Source: Eubacterium sp. AF22-8LB (GTDB lineage: Bacteria > Bacillota_I > Bacilli_A > Erysipelotrichales > Erysipelotrichaceae). Taken from it: a DNA stretch of 32,086 nucleotides. This document shows positions 1 to 7,444 of this stretch, in pieces; position 1 is the stretch's first letter; each line of letters opens with the position of its first letter. The notes beneath the pieces were generated by a model. The model searched no databases. It saw only the letters and a program-made list of their open reading frames with translations, and was not told where the DNA came from. The position numbers were made by a program, and so were the translations under genes. Location: contig NZ_QRVI01000025.1 of the NCBI RefSeq assembly GCF_003458715.1, forward strand, positions 1 through 32,086, written 5' to 3'.

Positions 1-20
1 ACAGATATTCTATCAGATTT

Positions 21-54
21 TAAAAAAACTGTCGACAGTCACTTTGTCAACAGT
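21..54 (-). terminator. Intrinsic terminator after fruK
   Basis: On the minus strand a 9-bp stem (28-36 paired with 46-54, one G-U pair, 9-nt loop) is followed by a run of seven U (22-28 read in reverse). It lies just past the fruK stop codon and probably ends that transcript. Confidence 0.7.
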
Positions 55-57
55 CTG

Positions 58-84
58 AAACTCTTAGTTATTTGCTAAGAGTTT
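58..84 (+). terminator. Hairpin with T tract at the 3' end of fruK
   Basis: A perfect 10-bp stem (58-67 with 75-84) has the fruK stop codon in its 7-nt loop. The T-rich tail (82-89) is on the plus strand, so it would end a plus-strand transcript entering from the left of the window. On the minus strand it lacks a U tract. Confidence 0.5.
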
Positions 85-976
85 TCTTTATCTTTTCTAC
101 ATCTTCTTTTGTCGCAAGACCTACTTGGAAGGCACTTGCACTTCCACAGCATAATCCGTTGATGAAGGCTTTTTCGTAATCGTTTGTTTCTAAATATCCT
201 GCAAGAAAGCCTGCAACCATAGAATCACCAGCACCTACAGAATTTACAACTGTTCCTTTTGGAGCTTTACTTTGAATTACTTCATTATGATCATTCACGA
301 GTACTGCACCTTGTCCTGCCATAGAAATCAACACATTTTGAGCACCCATTTCCTGTAGTTTCTTTGCGTAAGGAATGACTTCATCTCGTGTGTTTAATTC
401 AACATTGAAGATTTCACCTAATTCATGATTGTTGGGCTTAATTAAAAAAGGTTTATATTTTAATACTTTTAATAACAGGTTGTTTGTCGCATCGACAACA
501 ACTTTTATTTTCTTTTTCTGAACACGTTCCATGATTTGTTCATACATTGTATCTGGTAAAGTGCTTGGTATACTTCCAGAAATAACAAGGATATCTTGAT
601 CTGTTAGTTGATTTAATTGATGGAATAATTCTTGAATGTCTTCTGGCTGAATGTCAGGTCCCATACCATTGATTTCAGTTTCTTCATCCGACTTCATCTT
701 TACATTAATACGTGATAATCCTTTTTTTACATGAATGAAATTCGTCTTAGCTCCATAACTTTCTAATTTATGCTCAATTTCTTTTCCTGTAAATCCAGCC
801 ATAAAACCAAGTGCTGTACTTTCGTGTCCTAAGTTAGATAGGACAATTGAGACATTGATGCCTTTTCCTCCAGGAAGGATTTCTTCGAATTTTGTTTTAT
901 TAATGATACCAGGCTTAAAATGATCGACTTGAATGACATAGTCTAAAGAGGGGTTAAAAGTAATTGTATAAATCAT
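68..976 (-). CDS. fruK: 1-phosphofructokinase (PfkB family)
   Basis: This cytoplasmic sugar kinase is expected to phosphorylate fructose 1-phosphate to fructose 1,6-bisphosphate. The 302-residue length is usual for FruK/LacC enzymes. The PfkB signatures are clear: the substrate and ribokinase-type motif PGGKGIN at residues 35-41, and the C-terminal GAGD motif at about 248-251, whose Asp is the catalytic base. It begins at ATG 976 behind an AAGGAG site. It is transcribed away from the dehydrogenase/DeoR/PTS genes and shares a 158-bp control region with them, so it probably serves the same sugar pathway. Tagatose-6-phosphate kinase (LacC) is the main alternative, because the two subfamilies are hard to separate by eye. 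No fructose-type PTS lies beside it here. Confidence 0.85.
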   Translation of the reverse strand: MIYTITFNPSLDYVIQVDHFKPGIINKTKFEEILPGGKGINVSIVLSNLGHESTALGFMAGFTGKEIEHKLESYGAKTNFIHVKKGLSRINVKMKSDEETEINGMGPDIQPEDIQELFHQLNQLTDQDILVISGSIPSTLPDTMYEQIMERVQKKKIKVVVDATNNLLLKVLKYKPFLIKPNNHELGEIFNVELNTRDEVIPYAKKLQEMGAQNVLISMAGQGAVLVNDHNEVIQSKAPKGTVVNSVGAGDSMVAGFLAGYLETNDYEKAFINGLCCGSASAFQVGLATKEDVEKIKKTLSK

Positions 977-1020
977 AATGTTCTCCTTTTCTTTATCTGA
1001 TTATAGAATACTCCTTTTGT

Positions 1021-1108
1021 TGTTGTTTCGCAAGTAAATAATTTTTGAAATAACAGTTGACAACTGAAAATAAAGGTATATTATGTAGATGTAGCTTTTG
1101 AAACAACA
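1021..1108. promoter_or_regulatory. Divergent control region with repeated GAAAYAAC operators
   Basis: The gap between fruK and the dehydrogenase gene holds two near-identical 13-bp direct repeats, TTTTGAAAYAACA at 1043-1055 and 1096-1108 (53 bp apart). An inverted copy, GTTGTTTC, lies at 1022-1029. A dyad, CAGTTG-A-CAACTG (1054-1066), overlaps the plus-strand -35 box. The fruK side has a TATAAT at 1005-1000 (minus) with a poor -35. The arrangement fits binding by the DeoR-family regulator encoded at 2456-3217; that link is inferred. Confidence 0.55.
1057..1084 (+). promoter_or_regulatory. Promoter of the hexitol dehydrogenase gene
   Basis: A perfect TTGACA (1057-1062), a 16-bp spacer and TATTAT (1079-1084) lie about 50 bp before the start codon. 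Confidence 0.65.
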
Positions 1109-1134
1109 ATTTAAAGAGAGAGGAGACTTTTGAA

Positions 1135-2397
1135 ATGAAAGCAAAGGCAGTGCGATTACATGGAGCTAATGATTTAAGATTAGACGAATTTGAATTACCA
1201 GAAATTAAGGAAGATGAAATTTTAGTAAAGGTTGTCTCAGACAGTGTTTGTATGTCAACTTACAAATGTGCCATTTTAGGTGTGAAACATAAACGTGTGC
1301 ATGAAGATGTTGCAGATCATCCAGCTATTATGGGACATGAAATGGCAGGCGATATTGTACAGGTTGGTGAAAAATATAAAGACCAATTTAAACCGGGTAT
1401 GAAATTTACATTACAACCAGCTTTGAATTATAAAGGAACAATGTGGTCACCAGGATATTCTTATGAATTCTTTGGCGGAGATACAACTTACTGTATTATT
1501 CCGGCTGAAGTTATGGAACTAGGATGCTTGCTTGAATATAAAGGAAAAGCTTATTATGAAGCAAGCTTAGCAGAGCCTATGTCATGTTCGATTGGAGCGT
1601 TTAATGCGGCTTATCATACTCATATGGGTGTATATAAACATGATATGGGAATTAAAAAAGATGGAAAGTTAGCGATTCTTGCAGGAGCAGGTCCTATGGG
1701 ACTTGGAGCATTAACATATGCATTGCATAGAGATGTTCGTCCTAAAATGGTTGTGGTTGCGGATGTGAATCAAGAAAGATTGGATCGTGCAGCTCACTTA
1801 TTCCCAGTTGAAGAAGCGGCAGCGGATGGAATTGAATTACATTTTGTGAATACAGGTAAAATGGAAGATCCGGCTGCTGGATTAAAAGAGATTACAGGTG
1901 GAACTGGGTTTGATGATGTGTTCTGTTATGCACCGGTTGAATCTGTAGTGGAATTATCAAGTGCTGTATTAGGTCGTGATGGTTGCTTAAACTTCTTTGC
2001 AGGACCTACGGATAATCAGTTTAGTGCAAGAATGAATTTCTATGATGTTCATTATAATTCGACTCACGTAATGGGAACTACTGGTGGAAATACAGATGAT
2101 ATGATTGAATCTTTGCGATTAACAGCAGAGAATCGAATCAATCCAGCTGTTATGGTTACACATATTGGAGGGTTGAATGCGGCTGTTGAAACAACATTAA
2201 ATTTACCTAAAATTCCAGGTGGAAAGAAATTGATTTATACACATTTAAATATGCCTTTGGTCGCGTTGACAGATCTTAGAAAAATGGGTGAGGAAGATAG
2301 TCGATATGTTGCACTGGCAGATATCGTAGATGCTCATAAGGGTTTGTGGTGCCCAGAAGCAGAGGAATATCTATTAACACATTTTGAACAAGAATAG
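1135..2397 (+). CDS. Zinc-type dehydrogenase, sorbose-1-phosphate reductase-like
   Basis: A medium-chain dehydrogenase of 420 residues that closely resembles Klebsiella SorE, the L-sorbose-1-phosphate reductase, along its length as I remember that sequence. Shared landmarks include GGNTDDM, the DGCLNFFAGP block and the GGKKL(I/V)YT end. Likely catalytic zinc ligands are Cys39, His68-Glu69 and Glu147. The nucleotide-binding loop GAGPMG is at 184-189. The four-cysteine structural zinc site of many alcohol dehydrogenases is not evident. SorE-type enzymes interconvert a ketose 1-phosphate and a hexitol phosphate at the carbon next to the phosphate-bearing one. Beside a hexitol-type PTS and a 1-phosphofructokinase it probably runs in the oxidative direction. 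The start follows GAGAGGAG. The true substrate (mannitol, glucitol or sorbose phosphate) cannot be fixed from sequence. Confidence 0.75.
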   Translation: MKAKAVRLHGANDLRLDEFELPEIKEDEILVKVVSDSVCMSTYKCAILGVKHKRVHEDVADHPAIMGHEMAGDIVQVGEKYKDQFKPGMKFTLQPALNYKGTMWSPGYSYEFFGGDTTYCIIPAEVMELGCLLEYKGKAYYEASLAEPMSCSIGAFNAAYHTHMGVYKHDMGIKKDGKLAILAGAGPMGLGALTYALHRDVRPKMVVVADVNQERLDRAAHLFPVEEAAADGIELHFVNTGKMEDPAAGLKEITGGTGFDDVFCYAPVESVVELSSAVLGRDGCLNFFAGPTDNQFSARMNFYDVHYNSTHVMGTTGGNTDDMIESLRLTAENRINPAVMVTHIGGLNAAVETTLNLPKIPGGKKLIYTHLNMPLVALTDLRKMGEEDSRYVALADIVDAHKGLWCPEAEEYLLTHFEQE

Positions 2398-2455
2398 ATT
2401 TTATTAAACCAAGAATCTTGTGTATACTAAATACAGTAAATACAGGAGGTATTGT

Positions 2456-3217
2456 ATGGAAGTAATGAATCAAAGAAGAAATGAAATTGTTGATTTTGTG
2501 AATGCGAATCAAACGGTAACTTTTACACAATTAAAAGAAAGATTTCCTTCTGTGTCTGAAATGACATTGCGTACAGATTTAAAATATTTGGATCAAGCTA
2601 AAAGAATAGTTCGAATTCATGGTGGAGCCAAATCGATGGATGAAGTTTCTGGGAATGATGATGTATTAAAACTTCGTTACGGACGGAATGTAAACGAAAA
2701 AAAAGAGATAGCGCAAAAGGCATTATCATTTGTAGAACCATCTAATACAATTTTTATAGATTCAGGTAGTACGACTACAATGTTGGCGCATGTTCTAAAA
2801 GATCAAAACAATATATTTTATACAAGTGGATTAACGTGTGCTATAGAGATGGCAAAACTTTCTAAATCGAAAGTATTTGTGACAGGTGGAAATTTAAATA
2901 TGCGAAGCTTTAGTGTTAACGGCATGGATGGACTTCGCTGTTTAGAAAAAGTGAATTTCGATGTAGCTTTTATTGGCGTGACTCGATATGCGAAGGAAAC
3001 AGGATTCACATGCGAATCTTTAGAGGATTGTGAATTGAAACGTAAGGCGATTGAAAGATCTAAAAGAGTGATTGTGTTAATGGATTCTAGTAAAGTAGAT
3101 AGAAAGGGTACATATACGATTTGTGATTTAAATCAAGTCGATGTGTTAATCAGTGATTCGTTACTTTCAGATAGTTTTAAACAAGAATGTGAAAAGCGAG
3201 GACTATCTGTATATTAA
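2456..3217 (+). CDS. DeoR-family sugar operon regulator
   Basis: A 253-residue transcription factor with an N-terminal winged helix-turn-helix (about 10-60, with the recognition helix around SEMTLRTDLKYLD). The DeoR signature RIVRIHGGA follows, then a C-terminal sugar-phosphate isomerase-like effector domain (FIDSGSTTTML and a late LMDSSKVDRKG block). I chose ATG 2456 because AGGAGG lies 6 nt upstream; a longer in-frame start at 2420 would place that site inside the gene. It sits between the dehydrogenase and PTS genes, 23 bp from the latter. It probably responds to a phosphorylated sugar and controls this locus through the repeats at 1021-1108. A TATACT at about 2423 could provide a weak promoter of its own. 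Confidence 0.85.
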   Translation: MEVMNQRRNEIVDFVNANQTVTFTQLKERFPSVSEMTLRTDLKYLDQAKRIVRIHGGAKSMDEVSGNDDVLKLRYGRNVNEKKEIAQKALSFVEPSNTIFIDSGSTTTMLAHVLKDQNNIFYTSGLTCAIEMAKLSKSKVFVTGGNLNMRSFSVNGMDGLRCLEKVNFDVAFIGVTRYAKETGFTCESLEDCELKRKAIERSKRVIVLMDSSKVDRKGTYTICDLNQVDVLISDSLLSDSFKQECEKRGLSVY

Positions 3218-3240
3218 GGAAGTCCTAAGAAAGGACAATT

Positions 3241-5094
3241 ATGAAAACGACTCTTCAAAAGCTAGGGAAAAGCTTGTCTGCGATGGTTATGCCCAATATT
3301 GGCGCTTTCATTGCTTGGGGATTTATAACAGCTTTATTTATTGCGGATGGATGGTTTCCAAATGAAAAATTGGCGTCGATTCAACCGTATATGTTGACTT
3401 ACTTATTACCAGTACTGATTGCAGCAACTGGAGGTAGAATGGTTGGAGGCGATCGAGGCCTTGTGATGGGATCGATTGCGATTGTTGGATGTATTGCTGG
3501 AGTTGGAGGAACACAAGGTCAACCAATGCTTATGGCAGCTATGGTCATGGGACCATTCTCTGGGTGGATAATTAAAAGATTTGATCAAATGATGGATGGA
3601 CATATGCCAGCTGGATTTGAAATGTTAATCAACAATTTCTCAGTCGGCATTTTAGGAATGTTGATTGCGATATTAGGATATTATATTATTGGTCCATTTA
3701 TGACAGGTGTTTTAGTTGTTTTAACTGCAGGGGTAGATGTGCTTGTAAATAAAGGCTTGATTCCTTTGGTTGCGATTTTTATTGAACCAGCCAAAGTCTT
3801 GTTCTTAAACAATGCGATCAATCATGGAATATTTACACCAATTGGAGCTGAACAAGCTGCACAGACAGGAAAATCTATTATGTATATGTTAGAGGCTAAT
3901 CCAGGTCCAGGCTTAGGTGTGTTATTGGCTTATTGGTTATTTGCGAAGGATAAAGCAACTAAAGACTCTGCTCCTGGAGCTATTATCATTCATTTCTTGG
4001 GTGGAATTCATGAAATTTATTTCCCTTATATATTAATGAACCCAGTTGTGATCGTTGCTCCGATTTTAGGGAATATTTGTGCAATTGCATTCTATTCTAT
4101 TTTCAATATTGGTCTAAAAGGACCATCAAGTCCAGGATCTATTATTGCCTTCTTGTCGATGGCTGAAAAGGGCTCAGTGCTTATGACAGCTTTAGGTGTT
4201 TTGATTGCGGCTGGTGTATCTTTCTTGGTGGCAAGCCCGATTATAAAGCTTGCTGGGGAAAAGAACTTGGATGAAGCAAATAAAAAAATGCAGTCAATGA
4301 AAGCAGAAAGTAAAGGAAGAAGTGAAGCCTTACTTGATGTTTCCTTGGTTCGTAAGATTGTGTTTGCGTGTGATGCTGGTATGGGATCAAGTGCAATGGG
4401 AGCTACTAAATTTAGAAACCGTTTAAAAGGTGTGCGCCCAGATTTAATTGTAATTAATACTTCTGTGGATAATATTCCAGTCGATTGTGATATTGCGGTA
4501 GTTCAGGAAACTTTAGTGGAGCGTGCAAAAAAATCTGCGCCTTTTGCGAAAGTAGTCACAATTTCAAACTTTTTAGCAGATCCAGCCTTAGATAATTTGT
4601 TTTTCCAGTTATCTACAGGTGATTCTATTGTGACTGAAGTTCCTGTTGAAGAAAATGAAACAAAGCCTGTTCAAGAAGATGTCATTCAATTGGATGGAAT
4701 TAAATTAAACCTTCCTTCTGTATCAAAAGAAGAAGCGATTACAGAAGCTGGAAAGTTACTAAGAGAATTAGGTTATGTAGATGGTGCATATATTCCGGCT
4801 ATGTTGGAACGTGAAGAATTGGTAACTACATACATTGGTATGGGATTAGCTATTCCTCATGGCACTACACATGGTGATGATGTGATTCATAAAACAGGTA
4901 TCGTATTGCTTCAATATCCAGATGGAATTCAGTTTGGGGATGAAAAAGCACAGCTTGTGATTGGTATTGCAGGTAAGGGTGGAGAACATATGGGAGTGTT
5001 ATCTAAAATATGTTTGGCCCTTGAAGATGAGAACGTACTTAATAAAATGAAGACAACGAATGATAAAGAGTGGATACTAAAACAATTATCATAA
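3241..5094 (+). CDS. mtlA: PTS hexitol transporter, fused IICBA (mannitol type)
   Basis: This is a single-chain membrane permease and phosphotransferase of 617 residues, close to the E. coli MtlA length of 637. Domain order is IIC, IIB, IIA. The IIC part (1 to about 340) is hydrophobic and holds the mannitol-class landmarks NHGIF (His195) and GGIHEIYFPY (Glu258). The IIB part has the phosphorylated cysteine in ACDAGMGSSAMG (Cys377). The IIA part (about 480-617) has the active His540 in GLAIPHGT. It takes up and phosphorylates a hexitol at the expense of HPr-phosphate. Resemblance to MtlA is strong, but no mannitol-1-phosphate 5-dehydrogenase (MtlD) is present; a SorE-like enzyme stands in its place. 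The substrate is therefore probably mannitol, with glucitol or another polyol possible. Confidence 0.85.
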   Translation: MKTTLQKLGKSLSAMVMPNIGAFIAWGFITALFIADGWFPNEKLASIQPYMLTYLLPVLIAATGGRMVGGDRGLVMGSIAIVGCIAGVGGTQGQPMLMAAMVMGPFSGWIIKRFDQMMDGHMPAGFEMLINNFSVGILGMLIAILGYYIIGPFMTGVLVVLTAGVDVLVNKGLIPLVAIFIEPAKVLFLNNAINHGIFTPIGAEQAAQTGKSIMYMLEANPGPGLGVLLAYWLFAKDKATKDSAPGAIIIHFLGGIHEIYFPYILMNPVVIVAPILGNICAIAFYSIFNIGLKGPSSPGSIIAFLSMAEKGSVLMTALGVLIAAGVSFLVASPIIKLAGEKNLDEANKKMQSMKAESKGRSEALLDVSLVRKIVFACDAGMGSSAMGATKFRNRLKGVRPDLIVINTSVDNIPVDCDIAVVQETLVERAKKSAPFAKVVTISNFLADPALDNLFFQLSTGDSIVTEVPVEENETKPVQEDVIQLDGIKLNLPSVSKEEAITEAGKLLRELGYVDGAYIPAMLEREELVTTYIGMGLAIPHGTTHGDDVIHKTGIVLLQYPDGIQFGDEKAQLVIGIAGKGGEHMGVLSKICLALEDENVLNKMKTTNDKEWILKQLS

Positions 5095-5100
5095 TAAAGA

Positions 5101-5124
5101 AGGACGAGAAAATTTACTCGTCCT
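5101..5124. terminator. Shared bidirectional terminator
   Basis: The 8-bp perfect stem AGGACGAG/CTCGTCCT has an 8-nt loop and lies between the convergent PTS and LOG genes; the last codons of the LOG gene are inside it. T tracts are short on both sides (CCTTTAAT on plus, CTTCTTTATT on minus). Confidence 0.6.
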
Positions 5125-5650
5125 TTAATACGTTTGCGATTTCATCGATTGAATCTAAGAAATAGATGTTTTGTAGCTGCTTTGGTGTGGATAATTCACA
5201 ATCGATCATGTGTTGTAAGAAAGCTTTTAAATGATCATAATAGCCGTTCACATTATAAAAGATGCATGGACATTCAAGTTGGTACAGTGATAGTTTTGAT
5301 AAGATTTCACTGATTTCTTCTAATGTTCCAGTTGCGCCTGGAAAGGCAATGAAAGCATCTCCAAGTTCTATCATTTTTGTTCTTCGATCGGCAATATCTT
5401 TTTCAATGTATAACTTGGTAAGATTATCCATGTGGACACCTTCATCCACAAACATTTGTGCTTCTACACCAATTACTTTGCCACCTGCATTCAAGGTGCT
5501 GTTGGCTAGTTCTCCCATTAATCCGGTTTTTGATCCACCAAATACTAATGTATGATTGTTTTTGGCAATCCATGTACCTAATTCTATTATTTTTGTTTTA
5601 AAGTCTGGATCATTTCCGTATGTTGATCCTAAATATACTGTAATGTTCAT
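5114..5650 (-). CDS. LOG-family nucleotide phosphoribohydrolase-like protein
   Basis: A 178-residue Rossmann-fold protein of the TIGR00730/LOG family. Members hydrolyse nucleoside 5'-monophosphates (classically cytokinin ribotides) to base and ribose phosphate. Visible are the N-terminal YLGSTYG, VFGGSKTGLMG (about 36-46), a basic RRTK stretch (89-92) and the signature region PGATGTLEE (104-112). The canonical signature is PGGxGTxxE, so its second Gly is Ala here, while the catalytic Arg and Glu positions appear kept. The start follows GGAGG. The role in bacteria is often unclear, and nothing nearby fixes it. It reads in the same direction as the upstream NSS transporter, but a terminator separates them. 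Confidence 0.75.
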   Translation of the reverse strand: MNITVYLGSTYGNDPDFKTKIIELGTWIAKNNHTLVFGGSKTGLMGELANSTLNAGGKVIGVEAQMFVDEGVHMDNLTKLYIEKDIADRRTKMIELGDAFIAFPGATGTLEEISEILSKLSLYQLECPCIFYNVNGYYDHLKAFLQHMIDCELSTPKQLQNIYFLDSIDEIANVLKDE

Positions 5651-5690
5651 AAACTACCTCCTACAATTAGTTTACATTAAAATTATGTAC

Positions 5691-5717
5691 AAAAAAAGCT
5701 TAGCGTGAACTAAGCTT
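5691..5717 (-). terminator. Terminator after the NSS transporter gene
   Basis: Perfect 8-bp stem AAGCTTAG/CTAAGCTT (5696-5703 with 5710-5717), 6-nt loop and seven U on the minus strand. It overlaps the stop codon of the transporter gene. Confidence 0.85.
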
Positions 5718-7080
5718 ACATGGCAATGAATCCAAATGCATTCGCAATTGAACTTAATAAAATAATGAATGCGAAAATTGGACATAAATATTGAATCATG
5801 AAATTGAATATTTTCTTACGTTTGAATGAATTGCCGTCCTGCGTAATTTCCTCTTCAATTTTTTCTAATCCAACAATTCTTGAAACAAAGATACAAATCG
5901 CAATGGCAGCGATTGGCATCATGACAGAATTTGTCAAGAAATCAAAGAAATCTAAAAATTGCATTCCGATGATTGTTACGTTGGATAATGGGCCATATCC
6001 TAAACATGAAAGTGTTCCTAGCCCAATCATAATAATTCCTAAAATGATTGTTGATTTCTTTCTAGACCAATGCAATTCATCTTGGAATGTAGATACAGCA
6101 CTTTCTGTTAGTGCGATAGAGCTAGTGATAGCGGCAAATAATACCAACACGAAGAAAATAATTCCGATACCTGTACCTAATCCCATACTTGCGAATACTT
6201 TAGGAATTGTGATGAACATTAAGGATGGTCCAGCTTTTAATGTTTCCATGTTTCCACCTGAAAAAGAAAATACAGCTGGAATAATCATCAATCCTGCCAT
6301 AATTGCGATGGCCGTATCGAATATTTCAACGTTTTCTGTAGAGCCTTCAATGGATACGTCTTTTTTCATATAAGAACCAAAAGTGATCAAGATACCCATC
6401 GCGATTGAAAGTGAATAGAACATTTGTCCCATAGCACTAACTACAGTCATCCATGAGAAGTTTTCGAAGTTAGGAATCAAGAAGTATTTCACACCCTCAA
6501 TTGCACCAGGTCGGCTGATTGAATATCCTGCAATGATTACAGATAATACGACAAGAACTGGCATCATAAATTTGGATACTCTTTCAATTCCGTTTTGAAC
6601 ACCTGCATAAATGATGGCGAGTGTAAAGAAAGTAAAGAGTATAAAACATATTTCTGTAGATACTCCGTTTGAAATAAAGTTTGAAAAATATGTGTCAGTA
6701 GCCAGTAATTTTGCATCACCTTTTAGATACTCAAATAAATATTTGATGACCCAACCTCCGATTACAGAATAATAGGGTACGATCAAAATTGGAATAATGG
6801 CATTGATCCATCCGGAAAATGATGCAAACTTTGTTTTTGCGAAAGTATGAAAAGCTCCAACAGGACTTTTCTTTGTCATTCTTCCTAGAGTTGTTTCGGC
6901 TATGATCATTGTATAACCAAAAGTTAAGGCAAGAACAATGTAAATAAGTAAGAAGATTCCTCCTCCGTATTTAGCGGCTAAATACGGAAATCGCCAAATG
7001 TTACCAAGGCCTACACTGGCTCCGGCGGCAGACAAGACAAATCCTAATTTGCCAGAAAATGTACTACGTTTATTGTGCAT
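5716..7080 (-). CDS. Sodium-coupled NSS-family transporter
   Basis: A 454-residue integral membrane protein of the neurotransmitter:sodium symporter family (SNF), which couples sodium entry to uptake of an amino acid or similar small amine. The family hallmark in the first helix, ASVGLGNIWRFPYL, follows a short cytoplasmic N-terminus. About eleven or twelve hydrophobic helices can be traced, as in bacterial relatives such as MhsT and Tyt1. I place the start at ATG 7080. The upstream in-frame ATG at 7101 has the ribosome-binding purines AGGAAGGG as its own second and third codons, so it is unlikely. Substrate identity cannot be read from the sequence. Confidence 0.9.
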   Translation of the reverse strand: MHNKRSTFSGKLGFVLSAAGASVGLGNIWRFPYLAAKYGGGIFLLIYIVLALTFGYTMIIAETTLGRMTKKSPVGAFHTFAKTKFASFSGWINAIIPILIVPYYSVIGGWVIKYLFEYLKGDAKLLATDTYFSNFISNGVSTEICFILFTFFTLAIIYAGVQNGIERVSKFMMPVLVVLSVIIAGYSISRPGAIEGVKYFLIPNFENFSWMTVVSAMGQMFYSLSIAMGILITFGSYMKKDVSIEGSTENVEIFDTAIAIMAGLMIIPAVFSFSGGNMETLKAGPSLMFITIPKVFASMGLGTGIGIIFFVLVLFAAITSSIALTESAVSTFQDELHWSRKKSTIILGIIMIGLGTLSCLGYGPLSNVTIIGMQFLDFFDFLTNSVMMPIAAIAICIFVSRIVGLEKIEEEITQDGNSFKRKKIFNFMIQYLCPIFAFIILLSSIANAFGFIAM

Positions 7081-7109
7081 AATAAAAACACCCTTCCTCA
7101 CTGATTTAG

Positions 7110-7139
7110 ATTATATCATTTATGAAAGGGTTTACGCAA
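7110..7139 (-). promoter_or_regulatory. Promoter of the NSS transporter gene
   Basis: On the minus strand TTGCGT (7139-7134), an 18-bp spacer and a perfect TATAAT (7115-7110) lie about 30 bp before the chosen start. Confidence 0.6.
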
Positions 7140-7185
7140 ATTTATGAAAAAATAAGTGTTAAATTTTCTGAAAAGTATTATAAGT

Positions 7186-7209
7186 AAAAAAAGAAGCCCT
7201 TTCGGACTT
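7186..7209 (-). terminator. Terminator after tRNA-Glu
   Basis: Minus-strand hairpin AAGTCC-GAAA-GGGCTT (one G-U pair) has a GNRA tetraloop and is followed by a C and a run of U. It starts 12 nt past the CCA end. Confidence 0.8.
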
Positions 7210-7220
7210 TATTTGAAAAA

Positions 7221-7296
7221 TGGTGACGCGTACGGGATTCGAACCCGTGAATGCATGCGTGAAAGGCATGTGAGTTAACCGTTTCTCCAACGCGCC
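7221..7296 (-). tRNA. tRNA-Glu (anticodon UUC)
   Basis: The reverse complement folds as a 76-nt tRNA with an encoded CCA end. The acceptor GGCGCGT pairs with ACGCGTC (one G-U). The D stem is GAG/CTC and the anticodon stem CATGC/GCATG with loop CTTTCAC, giving anticodon UUC. The variable loop has five bases, and the T arm is ACGGG-TTCGAAT-CCCGT. It is a single tRNA gene with its own terminator, not part of a cluster in this window. Confidence 0.95.
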
Positions 7297-7335
7297 ATGT
7301 ATATTAAACTTGCCTTTCTTGACAAGCGCTCACTA

Positions 7336-7364
7336 ATATTACTACATCATTTTAATAAATGCAA
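7336..7364 (-). promoter_or_regulatory. Probable promoter of tRNA-Glu
   Basis: Minus-strand TTGCAT (7364-7359), 17-bp spacer, TAATAT (7341-7336), about 40 bp before the tRNA 5' end. A nearer TTGTCA/TATACA pair exists but would leave no room for a leader. Confidence 0.5.
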
Positions 7365-7381
7365 GTATTTTTTTAAAAAAT

Positions 7382-7431
7382 TTGACAGATTGTTTTAAAA
7401 GTATATAATGTGAACAGTTAACATCGTTAAC
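7382..7431 (+). promoter_or_regulatory. Strong promoter of degV with GTTAAC repeats
   Basis: Perfect TTGACA (7382-7387), 16-bp spacer and perfect TATAAT (7404-7409). Two copies of GTTAAC separated by ATC (7417-7431) lie right at or after the expected start of transcription, where a bound repressor could block initiation. Confidence 0.7.
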
Positions 7432-7444
7432 AATGGAGGAAATT

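Noticed and set aside
5798..6373. 191-residue plus-strand open frame
   Set aside because: It is antisense to the NSS transporter gene and its composition mirrors hydrophobic codons; no ribosome site.
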